Shown here in pieces: positions 1 to 3,544 of a stretch of 5,226 bases of DNA. The notes below the pieces were generated by a model. That model searched no databases, was not told the origin of the DNA, and saw only the letters and a list, made by a program, of their open reading frames with translations. Each line of letters opens with the position of its first letter. The first letter of the stretch is position 1. The stretch is from Geoglobus sp. (GTDB lineage Archaea > Halobacteriota > Archaeoglobi > Archaeoglobales > Archaeoglobaceae): contig JALUWC010000561.1 in assembly GCA_027019885.1 (NCBI GenBank), positions 1 through 5,226 of the forward strand, read 5' to 3'. A program made the translations under genes and the position numbers.

Positions 1-93
1 CCCATCAAGCCTCTTATCGAGAATTGCGAGAGCAAAAGCAGCAGCCATGGGCGAACCGTTAATCACGATAGCCCATAACGTGTCATCGTCCAT
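1..93 (-). CDS. Partial small ORF, N-terminal 31 codons, unknown function
   Basis: This ORF starts with ATG at 93 and runs off the left edge still open, so its full length is unknown. It begins MDDDTLWAIVINGSP and continues with an Ala/Leu/Ile-rich stretch (roughly residues 16-25) ending in DKRLDG at the edge. The hydrophobic stretch could be a short membrane segment or a buried helix; 31 residues do not decide. It is the last visible gene of the minus-strand micro-protein operon. Its start lies 11 nt inside the previous gene, so it is probably translated by coupling. The GAGGAGGATGAGGAG purine run in the end of that gene supplies SD-like sequence a few bases upstream. No family is recognised. 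Confidence 0.55.
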   Translation of the reverse strand, partial: MDDDTLWAIVINGSPMAAAFALAILDKRLDG

Positions 94-262
94 TCTCCTC
101 ATCCTCCTCAAAAATCTGCAAAAGATCCTCAGGCGGAATGTTCTCAAGCAGATGCCTGACGTTACTCAGGATTGTATTGCGGAATGTTGCAGGGTGCTTG
201 TTCAGAATCCTGCTAAGTTCCTCAGCCATCCTGTTCAGCCCCGGATACTTCACTTCAGGCAT
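83..262 (-). CDS. 59-aa helical micro-protein of unknown function
   Basis: The ORF starts at ATG 262 and stops with TGA at 83-85. A GAGGT element eight bases upstream, inside the end of the preceding zinc-ribbon gene, is a good SD. The product begins MPEVKYPGLNRMAEELSRIL and has no cysteine. Two amphipathic helices are likely (about residues 10-22 and 27-42), followed by an acidic tail, IPPEDLLQIFEEDEENGR, with helix-like LLQIF. It overlaps the upstream gene by 8 nt and the downstream partial gene by 11 nt, as in a tight operon. The all-helical acidic character would suit a protein-binding partner or oligomeriser, but that is inference. I do not recognise the family. The sense strand here carries only a shadow frame with no SD. 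Confidence 0.65.
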   Translation of the reverse strand: MPEVKYPGLNRMAEELSRILNKHPATFRNTILSNVRHLLENIPPEDLLQIFEEDEENGR

Positions 263-386
263 CTCTGGTAACCTCGATTATCTGCCATCCACACCTCGTG
301 CATCTCCAGCCCGTCTCAGTTGCTTCCAGCTCTCCTCCACATGGGCAGATTCTGTTCTCAATACAGTAATCAAGCGTGGACAGCAT
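255..386 (-). CDS. 43-aa zinc-ribbon micro-protein
   Basis: This starts at ATG 386 and stops with TGA at 255-257. The product begins MLSTLDYCIENRICPCGGEL and carries C14-x-C16 with GGEL after it, then WRCTRCGW (C29-x2-C32) and a beta-like IIEV end. Two paired cysteine knuckles about 12 residues apart are typical of a rubredoxin-type zinc ribbon; the first knuckle is CxC rather than CxxC. C8 is a further cysteine. Small zinc ribbons bind DNA, RNA or protein, and nothing here says which. The gene overlaps its upstream neighbour by 17 nt and its downstream neighbour by 8 nt. A GAGGGG purine run, about seven to eight bases before the ATG and inside the upstream coding sequence, is its probable SD. 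Confidence 0.72.
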   Translation of the reverse strand: MLSTLDYCIENRICPCGGELEATETGWRCTRCGWQIIEVTRDA

Positions 387-510
387 TGTCCAGCCCCCTC
401 AACCATGGCTTTGAGCATTCAGCCCTTGCAGGATCAAAATGCTGGCAAACTCTTGGGTTCCTTAACCTGCATCGGAAGGGGCTCCAGACCGTGAACTCGT
501 GGCACCTCAT
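370..510 (-). CDS. 46-aa four-cysteine micro-protein, unknown function
   Basis: The start is ATG 510, four bases inside the preceding gene (ATGA overlap), and the stop is TGA at 370-372. The product begins MRCHEFTVWSPFRCRLRNPR and has four cysteines, C3, C14, C22 and C32, spaced x10, x7 and x9, plus His at 4 and 24. Four cysteines in 46 residues suggest a metal site (Zn or Fe-S) or, less likely in the cytoplasm, disulfides. No standard CxxC knuckle is present, so I assign no fold. It is basic in the middle (RCRLRNPR). The ATGA overlap and the AAGGAA run just upstream imply translational coupling with the zinc-finger gene before it. The family is not recognised. Confidence 0.6.
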   Translation of the reverse strand: MRCHEFTVWSPFRCRLRNPRVCQHFDPARAECSKPWLRGLDNAVHA

Positions 511-629
511 TTCCTTCTCAGCCTCCCGTAACAATCACTGCAGAGAGGACAGCATCCAAGCATCACAGCCTCATCCTGAGAGAGCTTTGAGCCACAGAAG
601 GAGCATTCAAAGGTATAGACAACTGCCAT
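507..629 (-). CDS. 40-aa zinc-finger micro-protein
   Basis: ATG 629 starts this ORF and TGA at 507-509 ends it. The product begins MAVVYTFECSFCGSKLSQDE and holds C9-x2-C12 followed by CG, then C26-C27-x2-C30-x2-C33 and a basic end, YGRLRRK. The first knuckle CSFCGS is a standard zinc knuckle, and the GCCPLCSDCY block gives the second pair, so a zinc ribbon or small treble clef is likely. The basic C-terminus would suit nucleic-acid binding, which is inference. A GGAGG seven bases upstream, inside the end of the previous gene, gives a clear SD. The start is 2 nt after the previous stop, and its own stop overlaps the next ATG (ATGA). Confidence 0.75.
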   Translation of the reverse strand: MAVVYTFECSFCGSKLSQDEAVMLGCCPLCSDCYGRLRRK

Positions 630-631
630 GA

Positions 632-787
632 TCAGCCCTCCCAGACCTCGCAGTCTTCATCAGCATCAATCAGAACCTCTTTCTGCCTCTGCCAGAGCTC
701 GTAGGCGGTTCTGAACTCTACCCTGAGGATCATGTCCACGTATTGCTTCCTTGCTTTCTCTATCGGGGGGAGGTCGATGGATTGCAT
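632..787 (-). CDS. 51-aa helical micro-protein with acidic tail
   Basis: The ORF starts at ATG 787 and stops with TGA at 632-634. The product begins MQSIDLPPIEKARKQYVDMI, continues as one probable long helix through a YELWQRQKEVLID segment, and ends acidic (DADEDCEVWEG). It has one cysteine (C46) and no recognisable domain. A GGGGGT run about seven bases before the ATG is the best SD, and the preceding gene stops 3 nt earlier. The last codons, GTC TGG GAG GGC, provide the SD of the next gene. A short charged helical protein in this context could be a regulator or an inhibitor of a host enzyme, but nothing specific can be read from it. Confidence 0.65.
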   Translation of the reverse strand: MQSIDLPPIEKARKQYVDMILRVEFRTAYELWQRQKEVLIDADEDCEVWEG

Positions 788-790
788 GGG

Positions 791-967
791 TCAGACCCCC
801 ATAGAATTCCTTAAAATGCGAATATAGCTCACTTCTTCGGCAATAATCCGAAGATCAACACAGATTTTTCCGAAACCTATGCACTCTCGATTGCATTCTG
901 GCTGAACACCAGAATCTTTCTCACTTCTGCACTCAAGTCTGAATCCCAACCTCTTAACCTCGCCCAT
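791..967 (-). CDS. 58-aa cysteine-containing micro-protein
   Basis: This is the first gene after the AbrB gene, starting at ATG 967, only 2 nt after the AbrB stop, and ending with TGA at 791-793. The SD is strong: GGAGG seven bases upstream, encoded within the Glu-Glu end of the AbrB gene. The product begins MGEVKRLGFRLECRSEKDSG and has cysteines at 13, 25, 29 and 36 (spacing x11, x3, x6). A VDLRIIAEEVSYIRIL segment (37-52) follows that looks like a strand-helix or a helix. The CNREC pair (25-29) is not a standard zinc knuckle, so the metal site is only possible. The family is not recognised. Confidence 0.68.
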   Translation of the reverse strand: MGEVKRLGFRLECRSEKDSGVQPECNRECIGFGKICVDLRIIAEEVSYIRILRNSMGV

Positions 968-969
968 CT

Positions 970-1173
970 TTAATCCTCCTCCAGAACAGCGTTTTCAAAC
1001 CTCTCGATCACGAGCTTACTCCTATTTACGATTCTGATTAAGACTCTATCACCACTCTTAAAATCCAGAACTTCTACCAGAGCTTTTGGGACATAGATCC
1101 TTCCTGTTCCTTTTTGATCAATATGGTACCTCCCCACATCCATACTAATCGCCTCTCTACAGTTTTCTGTCAT
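970..1173 (-). CDS. AbrB/MazE-type DNA-binding protein A, operon head
   Basis: The 67-aa product has the swapped-hairpin AbrB/SpoVT pattern over residues 13-57: VGRYHIDQKGTGRIYVPKAL, then VEVLDFKSGDRVLI, then a KLVIE strand. The G-x-IYVPK and F-K-x-GD motifs are the standard landmarks. Such proteins act as dimeric repressors or as antitoxins; no toxin gene follows, so a regulator is more likely. ATG 1173 is chosen because GGAGGTG at 1183-1189 lies nine bases upstream. It is a clear paralogue of the divergent AbrB protein at 1273-1455, with about 25 identities over the ~46-residue core. It differs by an N-terminal cysteine (C5) and an extra C-terminal tail, RFENAVLEED. The codons of that tail form the SD of the next gene. 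It probably controls the micro-protein operon it heads and possibly the divergent operon. Confidence 0.88.
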   Translation of the reverse strand: MTENCREAISMDVGRYHIDQKGTGRIYVPKALVEVLDFKSGDRVLIRIVNRSKLVIERFENAVLEED

Positions 1174-1182
1174 ATACTACAA

Positions 1183-1206
1183 CACCTCCATATTATATAA
1201 TATTTT
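1183..1206 (-). promoter_or_regulatory. SD and candidate TATA box of AbrB gene A
   Basis: On the minus strand GGAGGTG (1183-1189) is a near-perfect SD nine bases from ATG 1173. Immediately upstream lies an AT run containing the palindromic TTATATAA at 1193-1200, a good archaeal TATA box by sequence. With the usual ~25-base spacing its transcript would start almost at the ATG and would lack the SD. Either transcription starts further upstream, with an AT-rich element around 1233-1246 as TATA, or both a leaderless and a leadered transcript exist. The sequence alone cannot decide. Confidence 0.4.
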
Positions 1207-1208
1207 CG

Positions 1209-1238
1209 ACAGAATTCTACAGAATTTAACAGATTTAC
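1209..1238. repeat. Three 10-bp-periodic repeats between divergent AbrB promoters
   Basis: The plus strand reads ACAGAATTCT (1209-1218), ACAGAATTTA (1219-1228) and ACAGATTTAC (1229-1238), giving three copies of an ACAGAW core at exact 10-base steps. One turn of B-DNA is about 10.5 bp, so the cores face nearly the same side of the helix. The array sits between the TATA-like element of gene A (1193-1200) and that of gene B (1244-1252). It is therefore well placed to be a shared operator, most simply for the AbrB proteins themselves. The assignment to AbrB is inference. Confidence 0.5.
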
Positions 1239-1243
1239 TTAAC

Positions 1244-1252
1244 TTTATGTAA
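1244..1252 (+). promoter_or_regulatory. Candidate TATA box for leaderless AbrB gene B
   Basis: TTTATGTAA is centred 25 bases before ATG 1273, the distance expected if transcription starts at the start codon. No SD is visible between it and the ATG, where the sequence contains two tandem CGACAA copies (1258-1269) instead. A leaderless mRNA is therefore the simplest reading. Confidence 0.5.
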
Positions 1253-1272
1253 TTGACCGACAACGACAAAAC

Positions 1273-1455
1273 ATGACTGAAGATGACAGAGTCATTCTGG
1301 TATCTGTAGGAAAAATTCACATTGATTCTAAAGGTGCAGGTCACATTTACCTCAAAAAGAAGCTTGTTGAAGCTCTTGATCAGATAGGGATCAAACATGG
1401 TGATGAGCTGAGGATCGAGGTGAGAGATAGAAAGCTGGTCATTACAAAACTCTAA
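1273..1455 (+). CDS. AbrB/MazE-type DNA-binding protein B
   Basis: This 60-aa protein is almost entirely one AbrB domain: VGKIHIDSKGAGHIYLKKKL (12-31), VEALDQIGIKHGDELRI (32-48) and the closing KLVITKL strand. Compared with protein A it has a 3-residue insertion (Q37-G39) before the KxGD turn, and it stops right after the domain. It lacks A's VLEED tail. The A motif IYVPK is IYLKK here, so the usual proline is missing. It is divergent from gene A across a 99-bp shared promoter region and lies 36 bp upstream of a membrane coiled-coil gene, probably its operon partner. A DNA-binding autoregulator is likely. An antitoxin role would need the membrane protein to be the toxin, which nothing shows. 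Confidence 0.87.
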   Translation: MTEDDRVILVSVGKIHIDSKGAGHIYLKKKLVEALDQIGIKHGDELRIEVRDRKLVITKL

Positions 1456-1491
1456 ATATCTGTTCGATTCAATAATCAATAGGTGGTAGTC

Positions 1492-2007
1492 ATGATCTAC
1501 GCCTATTCGTTTGCAACCTTTCTGTTGATGTTTATCTTTGCAACCTTCACAGCAATTATTCTGAAAGCAGTATTGAGATCTACCAAGAACGCAGATCTCA
1601 AAAAACGTGTAGAATCCCTTATGCCCTCGGTATATAGGGCTATGGATTTCACTTTCTTTATGACTCTTGCATCCCTCGCTCTTGCAGTAATACTCAAAGA
1701 TCCTCCAGAAATGCTTATTCCCTTGGATAGTTGGAGTCTTATAGAAAAGCATGGTTCTTGGGGTGTTCTTCTTTTCGTTGTGTATGTCTGGGCATCTTTG
1801 GACAGAAGACTCAACAAAGTCGAAACAACAATAGATCATCTCGAGGATGACATCGAGAGCCTTAAAGATGATGTAAAATCGATCAAAGATGATGTAAAAT
1901 CGATCTCTGTTGAAGTGAGGAGAGTAAAAGACGATCTCAGTAAAGAATTTCATACCGAAATCAGGCACATCAGAGAAGATCTCCGAGAACTCTGGAAACG
2001 AAAGTAG
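1492..2007 (+). CDS. Membrane protein with long C-terminal coiled coil
   Basis: ATG 1492 is chosen over GTG 1483 because AGGTGG at 1481-1486 is an SD five bases before the ATG, whereas the GTG lies inside that SD. The 171-aa product has hydrophobic segments at about residues 4-27, 50-69 and 89-103, then a charged heptad-patterned coiled coil from about 104 to 167. The coiled coil contains an exact 7-residue duplication, KDDVKSI twice (125-138), encoded by a perfect 21-bp tandem repeat. Three membrane spans would put the N-terminus and the coiled coil on opposite sides, and the positive loops fit a cytoplasmic coiled coil. It follows the AbrB gene in the same direction. No catalytic motif or known family is recognised; a scaffold, sensor or toxin-like role are all open. 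Confidence 0.85.
   Translation: MIYAYSFATFLLMFIFATFTAIILKAVLRSTKNADLKKRVESLMPSVYRAMDFTFFMTLASLALAVILKDPPEMLIPLDSWSLIEKHGSWGVLLFVVYVWASLDRRLNKVETTIDHLEDDIESLKDDVKSIKDDVKSISVEVRRVKDDLSKEFHTEIRHIREDLRELWKRK
1864..1905 (+). repeat. Perfect 21-bp tandem duplication encoding one heptad
   Basis: The same 21 bases (starting AAAGATGATG and ending TCGATC) occur at 1864-1884 and 1885-1905 with no mismatch. Each copy encodes KDDVKSI, one coiled-coil heptad. Identity at synonymous positions points to a recent slippage or unequal-exchange event that lengthens the coiled coil by one heptad in frame and in register. Confidence 0.95.
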
Positions 2008-2030
2008 AATCTGTCTCTTTTCCATTGTTT
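2008..2030 (+). terminator. Possible T-rich terminator between convergent genes
   Basis: The 23-base gap after the membrane coiled-coil gene is pyrimidine-rich and continues into TTGTTTTT at about 2026-2032. This resembles the oligo-T terminators of archaea. No hairpin is seen. The opposite strand has no comparable T run after the gene that ends at 2031. Confidence 0.3.
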
Positions 2031-2050
2031 TTAACCCTCCTCCAGAACAG
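2031..2050 (-). repeat. Gene-end/SD repeat, second copy at 970-989
   Basis: The minus strand carries CTGTTCTGGAGGAGGGTTAA here and CTGTTCTGGAGGAGGATTAA at 970-989: 19 of 20 bases identical. In both places it is in frame, encodes VLEE plus G or D, and ends a gene. Matching stops at both borders. It acts as coding sequence, stop codon and SD for whatever follows. Confidence 0.8.
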
Positions 2051-2213
2051 TCTCATCCTCTCCGTTCTTCACGCCGAGGAGTCCAAGCTCTCTGAGGTTC
2101 TGCCAGACAAGGAGCCAGATGTATCTGCTCTGATTTTTACCCACTCCAAGGATCTCCATGGCTTTCCTAACTTTAGGTTCCCACTCATCCGGAACCTCTG
2201 CCTGCAACTTCAT
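2031..2213 (-). CDS. Small RHH-like protein, putative regulator
   Basis: ATG 2213 gives a 60-aa protein beginning MKLQAEVPDEW. GTG 2222 and ATG 2219 are in frame upstream but overlap the GGGTGAT SD (about 2217-2223), so 2213 fits best. The layout is a short strand (KLQAEVP), helix A (about 9-22), a GKNQS turn, helix B (IWLLVWQNLRELGLL) and a charged tail ending DETVLEEG. Strand-helix-turn-helix of this size resembles ribbon-helix-helix (RHH) proteins, although helix B is unusually Trp/Leu-rich, so the assignment is tentative. The gene is divergent from the winged-helix regulator across a shared operator region. Its last 20 bases match the end of AbrB gene A, including a GGAGGAGG SD that no longer precedes any credible gene, which suggests a lost downstream partner. 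Confidence 0.7.
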   Translation of the reverse strand: MKLQAEVPDEWEPKVRKAMEILGVGKNQSRYIWLLVWQNLRELGLLGVKNGEDETVLEEG

Positions 2214-2223
2214 ACACATCACC

Positions 2224-2237
2224 CGATAATTTACTTA
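2224..2237 (+). repeat. 14-bp direct repeat, second copy at 2327-2340
   Basis: CGATAATTTACTTA at 2224-2237 recurs as CGATAATTTGCTTA at 2327-2340 (13 of 14). One copy lies just upstream of the RHH-like gene's SD. The other directly abuts the ATG of the winged-helix gene. Each contains one GATAA half-site of the operator motif, so they may be extra weak binding sites at the two gene starts. Confidence 0.5.
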
Positions 2238-2303
2238 TCATTTTTGATAACTAACCCTATTTAAACTTATCGTTAATGATTAGTAACTTATCAGAATTGA
2301 TAA
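2235..2303. promoter_or_regulatory. Three phased 16-bp operators, TTATC-N6-GATAA type
   Basis: Three copies of one 16-bp palindromic site are seen: TTATCATTTTTGATAA (2235-2250), TTATCGTTAATGATTA (2267-2282) and TTATCAGAATTGATAA (2288-2303). The first and third have perfect 6-bp arms and the second is degenerate. Their starts are 32 and 21 bases apart, close to three and two helical turns, so all face the same side of the DNA. Site 1 lies between the TATA box and start of the minus gene, site 2 lies just upstream of that TATA box, and site 3 lies just upstream of the plus gene's AT-rich core promoter. A dimeric repressor is expected, and the adjacent winged-helix protein is the best candidate. 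Confidence 0.7.
2258..2265 (-). promoter_or_regulatory. TATA box for the RHH-like gene
   Basis: TTTAAATA on the minus strand is a near-consensus archaeal TATA box. A start about 25 bases downstream would fall near 2235 and leave a leader of about 22 bases holding the GGGTGAT SD before ATG 2213. Operator 1 then overlaps the start site and operator 2 abuts the upstream (BRE) side. Confidence 0.6.
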
Positions 2304-2306
2304 TAT

Positions 2307-2317
2307 CAAAAAATAAA
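2307..2317 (+). promoter_or_regulatory. AT-rich core promoter of the winged-helix gene
   Basis: An A/T run with AAAATAAAG is centred about 28 bases before ATG 2341. No SD precedes that ATG, so the transcript is probably leaderless. Operator 3 (2288-2303) sits on its upstream side, where a bound repressor would block TFB/TBP loading. Confidence 0.4.
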
Positions 2318-2340
2318 GAGCAAATACGATAATTTGCTTA

Positions 2341-2682
2341 ATGGAAAACAAATTGAAATTATTGAAACTGCTAAGTAAAAAATCCAACTTCACTCTGTTA
2401 TTTGCCCTCAAAGAAGGGCGTAAAAAATGGAGCGAGCTCTCACCACTCCTTTACCCAAGAGACCTCCAGAATGGCCTTAAAGAACTTCTTGACCTTGGCT
2501 TAATCCAGATTGTGATCATCCGTGATACTCCTACTGGAACGAAATACTATGAGCTAACACCTTTTGGAAAAAAGATTGTGGAGCTTATAGAAGAGATGGA
2601 AAAAGAGTTTGAGAAATATCACTCTCAGGCTCCTCCGAAGGATCCGAAGGAGTTTATTGATGAATTGTTAAAGGAGGAATAA
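2341..2682 (+). CDS. HxlR-like winged-helix transcriptional regulator
   Basis: The 113-aa protein shows a complete winged helix: helix 1 with SNFTLLFALKEG (15-26), helix 2 KKWSELSPLL (28-37), a recognition helix within PRDLQNGLKELLDLGLI (39-55), then the wing RDTPTGTKYYELTPFGKKIV (61-80). The GLI-to-YxLTPxGK layout is that of HxlR/PadR/ArsR-type archaeal regulators, and HxlR is closest. There are no cysteines, so no redox or metal sensing through thiols. A helix (76-93) continues into an unusual tail, QAPPKDPKEFIDELLKEE, which recurs as a separate ORF at 3450-3542. ATG 2341 has no SD, so it is probably leaderless. The final codons carry AAGGAGGAAT, the SD of the membrane gene that starts 3 nt later. 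Autoregulation through the three operators upstream is likely. Confidence 0.9.
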   Translation: MENKLKLLKLLSKKSNFTLLFALKEGRKKWSELSPLLYPRDLQNGLKELLDLGLIQIVIIRDTPTGTKYYELTPFGKKIVELIEEMEKEFEKYHSQAPPKDPKEFIDELLKEE

Positions 2683-2685
2683 CAG

Positions 2686-3432
2686 TTGGTAGTGGATGTT
2701 ATCGGATATGCAATAGGTGGGATCGGAACTGCTGTTGCAGTTTATTCATTATACAGGCAAAAGAAGTTAGAGGAAAGACTAAAACGGAAAGAAAAATTCA
2801 GAGAAGTCGGAGAAAAACTTAAAACGATAGAAAAATACCTACGCAGTTTTTTGGATATAATATATCTAAGAGACTTAGATTCCCAAGCAGAATACCTCGA
2901 AATAATACCAATGGAGATGATAAAAGCCCATTACGACACAAAACAGTCAAAATTAAGATTTGATTTGGAAATTTACTATTACTCAGAAAAAGGAGGAAAA
3001 AAAGAAATAACGAACACTGAAGAGGGCATCAAGTTGTTAAAATCTCATGAAACGATTTATTGTAAAATCCGAGTCTTCCAGTTTGCCCACAATTATGGTT
3101 CTCCTCTGAACCGCTTTAGTGTTATTCTTAAAAAAATCGATGAGTTAACAGATGAAGAGATCAAAATAATTAACGAATTCAATCCAGGACTCCTGTCAAA
3201 AATGGAGAAACTAATTTTGGAGTCTGCACAGATTATTTTAGAGTCCTTCTTTGATTATAAGCAATTTTCTATAGACTTTCCAAAATTCAAAAATTCAAGA
3301 GAGCTTGGAGAGAAATTGTTTAAGGGAATTATTGGCTATGAAAAACTACAACCAAAATTAAAAGAGTTTGAGCAGGTGTTGGAAGAGTTAGAAGAGCTTA
3401 GGAAGGATTTGCTGAAGGTTAGTTACTCATAA
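2686..3432 (+). CDS. Single-pass membrane protein with coiled coil, unknown function
   Basis: The start is TTG 2686, 3 nt after the regulator stop and eight bases from GGAGG (2673-2677). GTG 2692 is a weaker alternative. The 248-aa product has one N-terminal hydrophobic segment (about 4-22, VIGYAIGGIGTAVAVYSLY) with no cleavage site visible. A very basic Lys/Glu coiled-coil stretch (about 24-58) suggests an inside-facing soluble domain. The rest is a mixed alpha/beta region rich in Lys, Glu, Tyr and Phe, and a Glu-rich helix closes the protein (from about 222). I see no nuclease, protease or nucleotide-binding motif. G+C is very low, about 27% in 2821-2880. Tight linkage to an autoregulated winged-helix gene suggests an inducible membrane effector or sensor, as inference only. 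Confidence 0.85.
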   Translation: MVVDVIGYAIGGIGTAVAVYSLYRQKKLEERLKRKEKFREVGEKLKTIEKYLRSFLDIIYLRDLDSQAEYLEIIPMEMIKAHYDTKQSKLRFDLEIYYYSEKGGKKEITNTEEGIKLLKSHETIYCKIRVFQFAHNYGSPLNRFSVILKKIDELTDEEIKIINEFNPGLLSKMEKLILESAQIILESFFDYKQFSIDFPKFKNSRELGEKLFKGIIGYEKLQPKLKEFEQVLEELEELRKDLLKVSYS

Positions 3433-3449
3433 AAAGGAGGATGCCGACG

Positions 3450-3542
3450 ATGGGGATTGAGAAGGAATTTGAGAAGTATCATTCTAAGGCGCCACCTAAG
3501 GATCCGGAGGAGTTTATTGGAGAATTGCTAAAGGAGGAATAA
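3450..3542 (+). CDS. 30-aa peptide duplicating the winged-helix regulator tail
   Basis: ATG 3450 is nine bases after GGAGG (3436-3440). ATG 3441 is in frame but touches the SD. The peptide MGI plus EKEFEKYHSKAPPKDPEEF and IGELLKEE matches residues 87-113 of the regulator at 24 of 27 positions. At DNA level 71 of 84 bases match, and 9 of the 12 changed codons are synonymous. The whole DNA-binding domain is absent. It could be a remnant of a second regulator gene deleted to its tail, or a working micro-protein able to compete for whatever the regulator tail binds. The intact start, SD and stop favour translation. Its end repeats the AAGGAGGAAT SD, which serves the membrane gene starting 2 nt later. 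Confidence 0.6.
   Translation: MGIEKEFEKYHSKAPPKDPEEFIGELLKEE
3459..3542 (+). repeat. 84-bp tail-plus-SD repeat, first copy at 2599-2682
   Basis: This segment aligns without gaps to 2599-2682, with 13 mismatches in 84 bases, and includes the shared ending AAGGAGGAATAA. The copy at 2599-2682 is the last 27 codons and stop of the winged-helix gene. Both copies are followed within 2-3 nt by the start of a membrane-protein gene. Confidence 0.92.
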
Positions 3543-3544
3543 TA

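Noticed and set aside
47..631. Three overlapping plus-strand ORFs (47-271, 138-494, 320-631)
   Set aside because: They have no convincing SD, no family features and odd composition, and they lie antisense to seven linked minus-strand ORFs that have SDs, tight spacing and zinc-knuckle motifs.
1483..1491. GTG 1483 as start of the membrane coiled-coil gene
   Set aside because: The GTG is part of the AGGTGG SD, and ATG 1492 is at the right distance from it.
1503..1817. Minus-strand 104-codon ORF
   Set aside because: It is a shadow within the membrane coiled-coil gene, with no SD and an Arg/Thr/Ser-rich, featureless product.
1177..2025. 282-codon minus-strand ORF with gene-like borders (SD before 2025, stop 3 nt before AbrB gene A)
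   Set aside because: It is antisense to an AbrB gene and a membrane coiled-coil gene, both with clear features. Its codons are exactly aligned with theirs, so it stays open simply because those genes avoid TTA, CTA and TCA. Its Cys/Phe/Tyr/His-rich product matches no fold I know. The borders remain curious, so a transcript test would settle it.
2025..2264. Plus-strand 79-codon ORF
   Set aside because: It is antisense to the RHH-like gene and has no SD; it also runs through the operator region.
3441..3449. ATG 3441 as start of the tail peptide
   Set aside because: It touches the GGAGG with no spacer, whereas ATG 3450 has nine bases. Both give almost the same peptide.
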